A stretch of DNA of 64,000 bases from CBDDGJ01 sp965199285. Lineage in GTDB: Bacteria; Pseudomonadota; Alphaproteobacteria; RS24. The stretch lies in assembly GCA_965199285.1 (NCBI GenBank), contig OZ240687.1, positions 930,001 through 994,000 of the forward strand, written 5' to 3'. The position numbers were made by a program, and so were the translations under genes. Below, piece after piece: positions 53,090 through 60,537 of the stretch. Numbering within the stretch: position 1 is the stretch's first letter; every line of letters starts with the position of its first letter. Below the pieces are notes generated by a model. That model saw nothing but the letters and a program-made list of their open reading frames with translations, searched no databases and was not told the DNA's origin.

Positions 53090-53129
53090 AGCGCGTGTCT
53101 GATGAACCAACTAATAAGTGACACGCGCT
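53090..53129. terminator. Hairpin between convergent genes
   Basis: AGCGCGTGTC (53090-53099) pairs with GACACGCGCT (53120-53129) across a 20-base loop. It lies between the convergent aminopeptidase and hydroxyacyl-CoA dehydrogenase genes and overlaps the latter's stop by two bases. No T-run on either side. Upstream, GCATATCTYATGAAAA occurs twice, at 52959 and 52997. Confidence 0.5.
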
Positions 53130-54015
53130 AGCGGGTTGGCACGGGCGCATCGCCGCTATAATCATAAAAACCGCGACCGGTTTTGCGACCCAACCAGCCC
53201 GCTTCAACATATTTTATCAAAAGCGGGCAAGGGCGATATTTATCATCACCAAACCCATCATGCAGCACTTGGCAGACGGATAGACAAGTATCCAGACCAA
53301 TTAAATCGGCTAATTGCAATGGCCCCATCGGGTGATTGGCGCCCAGCTTCAGACCGGTATCAATCGCTTCGACTGTGCCAACCCCTTCATAAAGCGTATA
53401 AACCGCTTCATTAATCATCGGTATCAAAATACGGTTCACCACAAAGCCTGGAAAATCTTCGGCAATGGTTGCGGTTTTGCCAAGCGCATCGACCAGCTTC
53501 TGGGTGATTGTAAATGTCGCCTCATCAGTGGTGATGCCTTTAATAATTTCCACCAGTTTCATCATCGGTACGGGGTTAAAAAAATGCATACCGATCATCT
53601 TATCCGGACGATCAGTTGCAGCCGCCAATTTGGTGATGGAAATCGATGAGGTGTTTGAAGCAATGATCGCATCGGGTTTCAAAATGCGACTTAAATCATT
53701 TAGAATTTTTATTTTGAGATCGAGATCTTCGGTTGCCGCTTCGATTACAAAATCCACCTCAGCAAGAGCGGTGATAGTGGTGGCGGGCGTGATGCGGGCG
53801 AGCGCGGCTTGTGCGTCATCTTCGCTCATATCACCGCGCGCAACTTGGCGAGTGATATTTTTCTCAATCACTGACAGCCCGTTTTGCACTGCCGCGTCAG
53901 AAATATCCTGCATCACCACATTAAAGCCGGCACAGGCAAACACATGCGCAATGCCATTGCCCATTTGCCCTGCACCAATAACGCCAGTGGTTTTAATTTG
54001 ACTGTGAACCGTCAT
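53128..54015 (-). CDS. 3-hydroxybutyryl-CoA dehydrogenase
   Basis: A 295-residue enzyme with the N-terminal Rossmann motif VIGAGQMGNGIAHVFACAGF, FVIEAATEDLDLK and the signature IGMHFFNPVPMMKLVEII. It oxidises or reduces 3-hydroxyacyl-CoA with NAD(P). It follows etfA by 28 bp. With mcd, etfAB and a B12 adenosyltransferase nearby, a part in the ethylmalonyl-CoA pathway or PHB metabolism is plausible. Confidence 0.94.
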   Translation of the reverse strand: MTVHSQIKTTGVIGAGQMGNGIAHVFACAGFNVVMQDISDAAVQNGLSVIEKNITRQVARGDMSEDDAQAALARITPATTITALAEVDFVIEAATEDLDLKIKILNDLSRILKPDAIIASNTSSISITKLAAATDRPDKMIGMHFFNPVPMMKLVEIIKGITTDEATFTITQKLVDALGKTATIAEDFPGFVVNRILIPMINEAVYTLYEGVGTVEAIDTGLKLGANHPMGPLQLADLIGLDTCLSVCQVLHDGFGDDKYRPCPLLIKYVEAGWLGRKTGRGFYDYSGDAPVPTR

Positions 54016-54043
54016 TTGTTTTAAGCGGATTGGAAAAGCCAGA

Positions 54044-54985
54044 TTAAAGTCCGGCTTTGCCTAATTCTTCTTCCAATTCAGGCACAGCCGTGAAGAGGTC
54101 AGCGACCAGACCATAATCCGCGATTTGGAAAATCGGCGCTTCTTCATCCTTATTAATCGCGACAATGGTTTTTGAATCTTTCATGCCCGCCAAATGTTGA
54201 ATCGCGCCAGAAATGCCGACCGCAATATAAAGCTCAGGTGCGACCACTTTACCGGTTTGCCCGACTTGATAATCATTCGGCACAAAGCCAGCATCCACGG
54301 CTGCACGTGACGCACCAACCGCCGCGCCTAGCTTGTCAGCGACTTTCTCCAGCATCGCAAAATTCTCGCCCGATTGCATACCGCGCCCGCCAGAAATAAT
54401 CACTTTGGCAGAGGTTAATTCAGGCCGGTCAGATTTTGTAAGCTCTTCTGAAACAAACTCCGAAAGATTTGGATTATCAGCCGCCGCGATGGTCTCAACC
54501 GCCGCAGAACCGTTCTGTTCAACAGCGGCAAATGCGGTTGCGCGCACAGTGATGACTTTTTTGGCATCCGTGCATTTAACGGTTTGAATCGCATTGCCCG
54601 CATAGATAGGCCGTTCAAATGTATTGGCATCAATCACGGCGGTAATATCTGAAAGCTGTGAACAATCCAGCAAAGCCGCAATGCGGGGCGCATAATTTTT
54701 GCCATTGGTTGTGGCGGGGGCAAGAATGGCATCATAGCCATCCGCCAAACTCACAATCAGCGCGGCCATCGGCTCGGCAAGCTGTTTGGCATATTGCGCA
54801 TCATCCGCGTGCAGAATTTTCGCAATACCGGCAAGCGTGCCTGCAGCTTGCGCCACCGCTTCACAATTTTCACCAGCAACCAGAATATGCACATCACCGC
54901 CAAGCGCAATCGCGGCGCTGGCAGCTTTAAGCGTTGCATCGCTTAACGTTTCATTATTATGTTCAGCAATAAGAAGGCTTGTCAT
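54044..54985 (-). CDS. etfA: Electron transfer flavoprotein subunit alpha
   Basis: A 313-residue ETF alpha subunit. The C-terminal FAD domain has GGRGMQSGENFAMLEKVADKLGAAVGASRAAVDAGFVPNDYQVGQTGKVVAPELYIAVGISGAIQHLAGMKDSK-type conserved segments. It carries electrons from acyl-CoA dehydrogenases to the membrane ETF-quinone oxidoreductase. The start overlaps the etfB stop by one base. Confidence 0.96.
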   Translation of the reverse strand: MTSLLIAEHNNETLSDATLKAASAAIALGGDVHILVAGENCEAVAQAAGTLAGIAKILHADDAQYAKQLAEPMAALIVSLADGYDAILAPATTNGKNYAPRIAALLDCSQLSDITAVIDANTFERPIYAGNAIQTVKCTDAKKVITVRATAFAAVEQNGSAAVETIAAADNPNLSEFVSEELTKSDRPELTSAKVIISGGRGMQSGENFAMLEKVADKLGAAVGASRAAVDAGFVPNDYQVGQTGKVVAPELYIAVGISGAIQHLAGMKDSKTIVAINKDEEAPIFQIADYGLVADLFTAVPELEEELGKAGL

Positions 54986-55734
54986 TAGAATACTCCTGCT
55001 TCATTTTTCAACTTGTCAACCAGTTCAGCAACTGTTTCGACCTTAATGCCGGCTTCGCGTTCCGCCGGTTCGGTGACTTTTACAATTTCCAGACGTGGGG
55101 TCACATCAACACCATAATCAGCTGGCGTTTTTTCATCAATAGGCTTTTTCTTTGCCTTCATAATATTCGGCAAAGATGCGTAGCGTGGCTCGTTTAAGCG
55201 CAAATCGGTTGTGACAATCGCTGGCGTTGCCAGTTTCACAGTTTGCAAGCCGCCATCAATTTCGCGGGTGACCATAAGCTGGTCACCTTCCTGCTTAATT
55301 TCAGAAGCATGCGTGCCTTGCGACCACCCCAAAAGAGCCGCCAGCATCTGACCGGTCTGATTATTATCGCCATCAATCGCCTGTTTGCCAAGAATAACCA
55401 AGCCTGGTTGTTCTTCATCAATCACATTTTTAAGAAGTTTTGCCACCGCCAGCGGTTCAACATCAATATCGGTATTAATCAGAATGCCGCGATCTGCCCC
55501 CATTGCCAGCGCGGTGCGGATGGTTTCTTGCGCTTGCGCCGGACCAATAGACACCACAACCACTTCACTTGCCGTGCCTGCTTCTTGCATCCGGATGGCT
55601 TCTTCAACCGCGATTTCACAAAACGGGTTCATTGACATTTTCACATTTGCCAAATCAACCCCTGTCTGATCGGGCTTCACCCGAATTTTGACATTATAGT
55701 CAACCACCCGTTTGACGGGAACCAGCACTTTCAT
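54985..55734 (-). CDS. etfB: Electron transfer flavoprotein subunit beta
   Basis: A 249-residue ETF beta subunit beginning MKVLVPVKRVVDYNVKIRV, with MNPFCEIAVEEAIRM, the LGKQAIDGDNNQTGQMLAALLGW nucleotide-binding segment and the recognition loop EPRYASLPNIMKAKKKP. It is translationally coupled to etfA. Confidence 0.96.
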   Translation of the reverse strand: MKVLVPVKRVVDYNVKIRVKPDQTGVDLANVKMSMNPFCEIAVEEAIRMQEAGTASEVVVVSIGPAQAQETIRTALAMGADRGILINTDIDVEPLAVAKLLKNVIDEEQPGLVILGKQAIDGDNNQTGQMLAALLGWSQGTHASEIKQEGDQLMVTREIDGGLQTVKLATPAIVTTDLRLNEPRYASLPNIMKAKKKPIDEKTPADYGVDVTPRLEIVKVTEPAEREAGIKVETVAELVDKLKNEAGVF

Positions 55735-55844
55735 ATCTCTCTCCTATCGGTTATATTTCGATCATCTGGGGCGGAAATTACCCGCGCTTAAGCCGGAAGT
55801 CAAACCCAATATGCGATTTTTTGGGGGTATTCATCTGTACATTA

Positions 55845-56414
55845 TTAATGATTTTTGCCCGCCACCCATAAAATATCATTTTCCCCTTTGGCATTGGCAG
55901 TGCGGGCAGCGACAAAGAGAAGATCAGAAGCGCGATTGGTAAATTGCAATGCGTGCGGGTTAACCGGCTCGCCTGCTTCGTGAATAAGCGCGCTTATATG
56001 CCGCTCGGCACGGCGTAAGGTGGCGCGGGCAAGGTGTAAATAAGCCGCGCATGCACTGCCACCAGGGAGAATAAAAGAGTTAAGCGGCGCAAGTTCCGCA
56101 TTGAGATGGTCAATTTCTTGCTCTAAACGTGCGACCTGATTTTCACTTATCCGTAAAGGTTCAAATTTGGGGGTAGCTTCTTCGGGGGTTGCCAAATCTG
56201 CCCCCAAATCAAATAAATCATTTTGCAAGCGCGTAAGCAAGGCTTGCATATCCCCTTCGCTATGGAGCTGCGCCAGCCCCAACGCGGCATTGGCTTCATC
56301 AACCGCACCATAAGCGGCAATGCGGTCATCATGTTTGGGACGGCGACTGCCATCGACAAGCGCGGTGGTTCCGTCATCACCGGTGCGGGTATAAATTTTA
56401 TTGAGCTTCACCAT
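55845..56414 (-). CDS. Cob(I)yrinic acid a,c-diamide adenosyltransferase, PduO type
   Basis: A 189-residue ATP:cob(I)alamin adenosyltransferase. It has YTRTGDDGTTALVDGSRRPKHDDRIAAYGAVDEANAALGLA (ATP site) and RATLRRAERHI. It makes adenosylcobalamin, the cofactor of ethylmalonyl- and methylmalonyl-CoA mutases. Neighbouring etf and acyl-CoA dehydrogenase genes fit that use. It lies five bases after the HIG1-like gene. Confidence 0.92.
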   Translation of the reverse strand: MVKLNKIYTRTGDDGTTALVDGSRRPKHDDRIAAYGAVDEANAALGLAQLHSEGDMQALLTRLQNDLFDLGADLATPEEATPKFEPLRISENQVARLEQEIDHLNAELAPLNSFILPGGSACAAYLHLARATLRRAERHISALIHEAGEPVNPHALQFTNRASDLLFVAARTANAKGENDILWVAGKNH

Positions 56415-56418
56415 ATCC

Positions 56419-56607
56419 CTAGCGCCCGATAAGATAAAACCCTGTCATGACCATTATAATGGTCACAAATTGTAAAATCACCCGCCAGCGCATCAGCTTT
56501 TGCGAAAGATTGGGGCTTTGCCCGCGCATCATTGTAACCAGCCCCCATACCAGCACGATAGAGACAGCCGCTAGGCCTATAAAAATTGCAATATCAACTA
56601 TATTCAT
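56419..56607 (-). CDS. HIG1-like twin-transmembrane protein
   Basis: A 62-residue protein with two helices (IAIFIGLAAVSIVLVWGLVTM and ILQFVTIIMVMTGFYLI) joined by a basic loop MRGQSPNLSQKLMRWRV. The loop and size match the HIG1 domain / twin transmembrane family commonly found before the PduO adenosyltransferase in alphaproteobacteria. In mitochondria HIG1 proteins support cytochrome oxidase; in bacteria the role is unproved. Confidence 0.85.
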   Translation of the reverse strand: MNIVDIAIFIGLAAVSIVLVWGLVTMMRGQSPNLSQKLMRWRVILQFVTIIMVMTGFYLIGR

Positions 56608-56636
56608 TATCTCTTTATCCCCTATTTATCTTGCCC

Positions 56637-58226
56637 TTATTTTTCCTGTAAGCGGCGCGAAATCACTTCCGCCTGAATTTCTGCCGCCCCTTCAAATATA
56701 TTGAGAATCCGCGCATCGCACAATAGCCGACTGATTGGATATTCTAATGCAAAACCATTACCGCCATGAATTTGCAAGCCATTATCTGCCGCCGCCCATG
56801 CGACCCGTGCCGCCAGCAGCTTCGCCATCCCTGCTTCAAGGTCACAGCGTTCGCCCTTATCTTTGGTTTTGGCAGCATAATAGGTGAGCTGCCGCGCCGC
56901 CATAATTTCCGCCGCCATCATCACGATTTTGCCCTGCACGCGGTCATATTGATAAATTGGCTGGCCAAATTGCAGCCGCTCATGCGCATAAGCAAAGGCA
57001 ATATCAAGAGCCGCTTGCGCTACCCCAATCGCGCGCGCGGCGGTTTGAATACGCGCGCTTTCAAAAGTCTTCATAAGCTGCTTAAAGCCCTGCCCTTCAC
57101 CGCCGCCAAGCAAAGCCGTCTCATCAACTTCAAAGCCATCAAAGCGAATATCATATTCCTTCATGCCGCGATAGCCGAGCACTTCAATCTCGCCACCTTC
57201 CATGCCCTTAGCGGGAAAATCATTACCGTCTTGCTGGCGTGGTTTTTCTGCCAGCAACATAGACAGACCAGCATGGCCTTTCACATCGCTGGTGCGGACA
57301 AGCAGGGTCATTAAATCTGCCCGCGCGGCATGGGTAATCCACGTCTTATTGCCGGTCACATAATAAGTCTGATTTTTCTTTTCCGCCCTGGTTGTAAGAT
57401 TGGCAAGGTCAGAGCCATAATCCGGCTCGGTAAACACCGCTGTGGGCAGAATTGTACCATTGGCAATCAGCGGCAAATATTTTTGCTGCTGCGCTTTTGT
57501 GCCATTTTGCAAAATCAGCTCGGCGGCAATATCGGTGCGCGTGCCAAGCGAGCCAACCCCAATATAGCCGCGCGATAATTCTTCCGACACCACACACATG
57601 GCTTGCTTGCCCATGCCGCCACCGCCAAACGCTTCCGGAATGGTGAGGCCGAAAACCCCCAATTCTGCCAGCTCAGAAATAAGCGATAAGGGAATAAGCT
57701 CATCCTTCAAATGCCAATCATGCGCGTATGGCGCAACCCGTTCATCAGCAAAGCGGGCGAATTGATCGCTGATGAGCTGATGCGTGTCATCCAGACCACT
57801 ATCTGCCCGCGTCGTGGTTTGGCTTGCCATTAATTCGGCCACATAATGCCGGCGGGCTGGTGTATTGCCATGCGTAAGCAACCATTGACAGGCTTCGCCG
57901 GTAAAATATCCATCCTCCAACCCAAAATCGGAGGGGCGGATAAATTCATTCTGGCTCATCATCACCCCGCCTTTAAGCTGGTGCAAATATTCACCAAACA
58001 CAATGCAAAGCAAATGTTCTTCTAACCCTTTCAGGCGATTTTCTGTGGTGAGGTGATGGGCATAATTGGCAAGCTGCACAAGCGCTTGCGCATAAGTGGC
58101 AACCCATGCCAGCCCATGCTGTTGCGCTTGGCTTGGCAGATTTTGCGCGGCAGCGCGGGCGGCATAATCTTGCGCCGCGTGCGCCGCTTTTTGGGTGACA
58201 TCAATAAGGTCAATATCCAATTTCAT
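56637..58226 (-). CDS. mcd: Acyl-CoA dehydrogenase, probably methylsuccinyl-CoA dehydrogenase
   Basis: A 529-residue flavoprotein, about 140 residues longer than a standard acyl-CoA dehydrogenase because of an N-terminal helical extension containing EEHLLCIVFGEYLHQLKGGVMMSQNEFIRPSDFGL. Long N-terminal extensions of this kind are known in (2S)-methylsuccinyl-CoA dehydrogenase of the ethylmalonyl-CoA pathway. The core has FTEPDYGSDLANLTTRAE, WITHAARADL and the C-terminal HGGNGFALEYPISRLLCDARILNIFEGAAEIQ. ATG 58226 follows GGCGG; ATG 58238 is possible. The exact substrate is inferred. Confidence 0.78.
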   Translation of the reverse strand: MKLDIDLIDVTQKAAHAAQDYAARAAAQNLPSQAQQHGLAWVATYAQALVQLANYAHHLTTENRLKGLEEHLLCIVFGEYLHQLKGGVMMSQNEFIRPSDFGLEDGYFTGEACQWLLTHGNTPARRHYVAELMASQTTTRADSGLDDTHQLISDQFARFADERVAPYAHDWHLKDELIPLSLISELAELGVFGLTIPEAFGGGGMGKQAMCVVSEELSRGYIGVGSLGTRTDIAAELILQNGTKAQQQKYLPLIANGTILPTAVFTEPDYGSDLANLTTRAEKKNQTYYVTGNKTWITHAARADLMTLLVRTSDVKGHAGLSMLLAEKPRQQDGNDFPAKGMEGGEIEVLGYRGMKEYDIRFDGFEVDETALLGGGEGQGFKQLMKTFESARIQTAARAIGVAQAALDIAFAYAHERLQFGQPIYQYDRVQGKIVMMAAEIMAARQLTYYAAKTKDKGERCDLEAGMAKLLAARVAWAAADNGLQIHGGNGFALEYPISRLLCDARILNIFEGAAEIQAEVISRRLQEK

Positions 58227-58264
58227 GACCGCCAGCATAGGCAGAAATGAAATTTATGCAAGGC

Positions 58265-59155
58265 CTATGCAAGACCAATGGGGACGGGCAATATGGCCTT
58301 TATTTGTTGTGGCGAAACCCCCTCTTGCCGCAATGCCCGAAACCCTTCATCGCCTGCTTGTTTGGAAAGTCGCCGCCCTGCCTTATCGCGAATAAGCGGG
58401 TGATGATAATATTGCGGGGTTGGCAGATGCAACAAATATTGCAACAGAACGTGAATATGGGTTGCGGCGTATAAATCTTCGCCCCTTGTTACGTGGCTGA
58501 TATTTTGGGCGGCATCATCAACCACCACCGCAAGGTGATAGCTGGTCGGAATATCCTTCCGCGCCAGCACAATATCGCCATAGATTTCTGGTGTCGCTTG
58601 CACCCGCCCTGGCTGATAGCAAAGCTCGGTGAAATACAGCCCATCAGGGTGCTGTGCGGTGACATAATCCATCGCCTTTGCCATATCCAGCCGCCACGCA
58701 TAGGGCTGGCTTTGCCATATTAGGGCGCGGCGTTTGGCTTCAGACATATCGCGATAAAGACCCGGATAAAGCGGCGTCCCATCAGGGTCGACCGGCCACG
58801 CCGCGCGGCCACCGGCTTGCGCCTCTATATGGGCGCGAATTTCAGAGCGCCGCGCCCAACATTGATAAACCAGCCCCTTATCGCGCAATGTTTTGAGCGC
58901 CGCTTCATATATCCGAAAGCGATGCGATTGCTGCATCACTGGCGCTTCCCAATTAAGACCGAGCCAATGCAAATCATCATAAATCGCTTCGATAAAATGC
59001 GGCCGCGCGCGGCCTATATCAATATCTTCAATTCGCAATAAAAATCTACCACCCGCTTTTTGTGCCAAATGCGCGCCCAAAAGCGCCGAATAAGCATGTC
59101 CTAAATGGAGATACCCATTTGGGCTTGGCGCAAAGCGGGTGATGAAATTAGACAT
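58265..59155 (-). CDS. gluQ: Glutamyl-Q tRNA(Asp) synthetase
   Basis: A 296-residue GluRS paralogue lacking the anticodon-binding domain. It has FAPSPNGYLHLGHAYSAL (HIGH-like HLGH at about 17-20), LLRIEDIDIGRARP and the KMSKS-like RRLSKQ. It attaches glutamate to queuosine in tRNA(Asp). The zinc-binding site region YQCWARRSEIRAH keeps only part of the cysteine set. It is divergent from the DNA glycosylase gene. Confidence 0.93.
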   Translation of the reverse strand: MSNFITRFAPSPNGYLHLGHAYSALLGAHLAQKAGGRFLLRIEDIDIGRARPHFIEAIYDDLHWLGLNWEAPVMQQSHRFRIYEAALKTLRDKGLVYQCWARRSEIRAHIEAQAGGRAAWPVDPDGTPLYPGLYRDMSEAKRRALIWQSQPYAWRLDMAKAMDYVTAQHPDGLYFTELCYQPGRVQATPEIYGDIVLARKDIPTSYHLAVVVDDAAQNISHVTRGEDLYAATHIHVLLQYLLHLPTPQYYHHPLIRDKAGRRLSKQAGDEGFRALRQEGVSPQQIKAILPVPIGLA

Positions 59156-59198
59156 ATTTTTACTTTCAATTTACCTAATATATGAGTAGCATAATTTG

Positions 59199-59840
59199 AT
59201 GAAACGATTAACCACCCAAAAAGAGCTTGTGACCGCGCTCGAAAATCTGGCGCGACAAGATAAGGATATGGCGCGGGCGTATCAGCAATATGGCGCGCCG
59301 CAAATGCGCAAAAGCCAAGGCGGGTTTGCGGGGCTTGCTTATATTCTGATTGGACAGCAAGTATCAACCAAAGCAGCGCTTACCATTCGTGACCGGTTTT
59401 ATGCGGCGCTTGATAATGAGATTACAGCTGAAAATTTTCTAAACCTCCGGCAAAGCAAGATAGGGAAGATTGGCTTATCGCGGCAAAAGCAAAGCTATAT
59501 TACCGGCGTGGCGGAAGCAATTGTCGCGGGCACGCTTAATTTCAATAAGCTTGCGCGCGCCGATGATGAGACCGTGCGCGACACATTATCCGCCTTAAAA
59601 GGAATAGGACCATGGTCGGTTGATATTTTTCTCATGTTCAGTATGCGGCGCGCCGATATTATGCCGATTGGTGATTTGGGCTTGCAGGAAGGCTGTCGAC
59701 GGGTAAAGCGTTTGCGCGCCCGACCAACCCCTGAAAAGCTCGATAAGATTGCCCAAAAATGGGCGCCCTATCGCACCGCTGCCAGCCTGCTTCTATGGCA
59801 TTATTATGATAAATCACGCCAAGAAGACAAGTTAGGATAA
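59199..59840 (+). CDS. DNA-3-methyladenine glycosylase II (AlkA-type HhH-GPD)
   Basis: A 213-residue base-excision glycosylase. GGFAGLAYILIGQQVSTKAA is the typical entry segment; the helix-hairpin-helix LKGIGPWSVDIFLMF and the catalytic aspartate in IMPIGDLGLQEG follow. It lacks the N-terminal Ada-like domain of E. coli AlkA, matching the short form. ATG 59199 is preferred to the TTG at 59196. Confidence 0.92.
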   Translation: MKRLTTQKELVTALENLARQDKDMARAYQQYGAPQMRKSQGGFAGLAYILIGQQVSTKAALTIRDRFYAALDNEITAENFLNLRQSKIGKIGLSRQKQSYITGVAEAIVAGTLNFNKLARADDETVRDTLSALKGIGPWSVDIFLMFSMRRADIMPIGDLGLQEGCRRVKRLRARPTPEKLDKIAQKWAPYRTAASLLLWHYYDKSRQEDKLG

Positions 59841-59843
59841 TGG

Positions 59844-59924
59844 TGTCGGGGGCAATGCTACTTATCGTTCAGTTCTTAGAGCTTTTTTAGCTTGCGCCTT
59901 TTATATAGGACTCCCACCCCGACA
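59844..59924. other. Distal inverted repeat enclosing ~65 bp
   Basis: TGTCGGGG (59844-59851) is complementary to CCCCGACA (59917-59924). The interval holds a small AGCTTTTTTAGCT hairpin. It lies between the glycosylase stop and the 92-residue gene. A small structured RNA or 3' structure is possible; SRP-RNA consensus is absent. Confidence 0.3.
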
Positions 59925-59957
59925 TAATTTAACGAGATGGCAACCAACGTTTCTATT

Positions 59958-60236
59958 TCAAAATCGTTGGTGCGGGGGTGTTACAATAACCAATACAAAG
60001 AATCGAGTGCACTTTTCCTGGATATGCTTTAACCCTTTCAACGCACCAATCATCCGATATAGCCGATAATCTTTTTGGGTAAGCTCATCCATTCTATCAA
60101 TACTGTCGAATAGTGGATCATTATGATCATGGGTTTTACGGTTTCGTCTTATATATTCGCCATATTTTTTGGCCGTCTCTTTATCTGCCTCACTCGTCTT
60201 TTTGTATGCTGAGAATTCGGCTTGCTCCTCTGACAT
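59958..60236 (-). CDS. Hypothetical 92-residue charged protein
   Basis: A short hydrophilic protein rich in K, E and D (EADKETAKKYGEYIRRNRKTHDHNDPLFDSIDRMDELTQKDYRLYRMIGALKGLK) with a hydrophobic C-terminal end (FFVLVIV). The ATG follows AGGAGTTACGTT. The 3' end overlaps a CCAACG/CGTTGG hairpin at 59943-59970. I do not recognise the family. No membrane helix or DNA-binding motif is evident. Confidence 0.6.
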   Translation of the reverse strand: MSEEQAEFSAYKKTSEADKETAKKYGEYIRRNRKTHDHNDPLFDSIDRMDELTQKDYRLYRMIGALKGLKHIQEKCTRFFVLVIVTPPHQRF

Positions 60237-60293
60237 AACGTAACTCCTGTCTTGTTTGTTATGTCCGGTCTACAATATGAAAAGATTGGTAGC

Positions 60294-60404
60294 CGGACGG
60301 ACACGAGTCAACACGCCTGTTACTGGCTCAGGCTCTCACGCCGTCCGACCGTATTAGAAATACGGCGCAAACGGCGATCGCCTTAGGCGTATTCTTAATA
60401 CGCC
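60294..60404. other. Cluster of three hairpins in gene-free stretch
   Basis: CGGACGG/CCGTCCG (60294-60347), CCGTATT/AATACGG with an AGA loop (60349-60365), and GGCGTATT/AATACGCC with a CTT loop (60386-60404). The last two share the GTATT...AATAC stem with tiny loops. Together with the dispersed repeat that follows, they fill the 301-bp gap 60237-60537, where I see no gene. Confidence 0.55.
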
Positions 60405-60412
60405 AGTAAATG

Positions 60413-60494
60413 GACGGGGTGTTGAACCCGATTGCAGAATTTGCTGCAATGATTGGTATATTAAGTATGATTTACAGCACTGTCAAACGGATAG
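60413..60494. repeat. Dispersed ~80-bp repeat, copy 2 (3' of TonB receptor gene)
   Basis: Matches 6332-6411: GACGGGG, ATTGCAGAATTTGCTGCAAT (a perfect 7-bp stem here), GGTATATTA, ATGATTTA and TCAAACGGATAG. It lies 44 bp after the stop of the minus-strand receptor gene, the same relation as copy 1 to tldD. Confidence 0.65.
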
Positions 60495-60537
60495 GCATAG
60501 AAGCAGAACTGGATAGCTCAGGGGAATAGAGATGAGA

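Noticed and set aside
59844..59924. Possible SRP (4.5S) RNA because of the closing GGGG/CCCC stem
   Set aside because: The conserved SRP apical loop (GGUCAGG...GGAAGG-type) is missing and the length is short.
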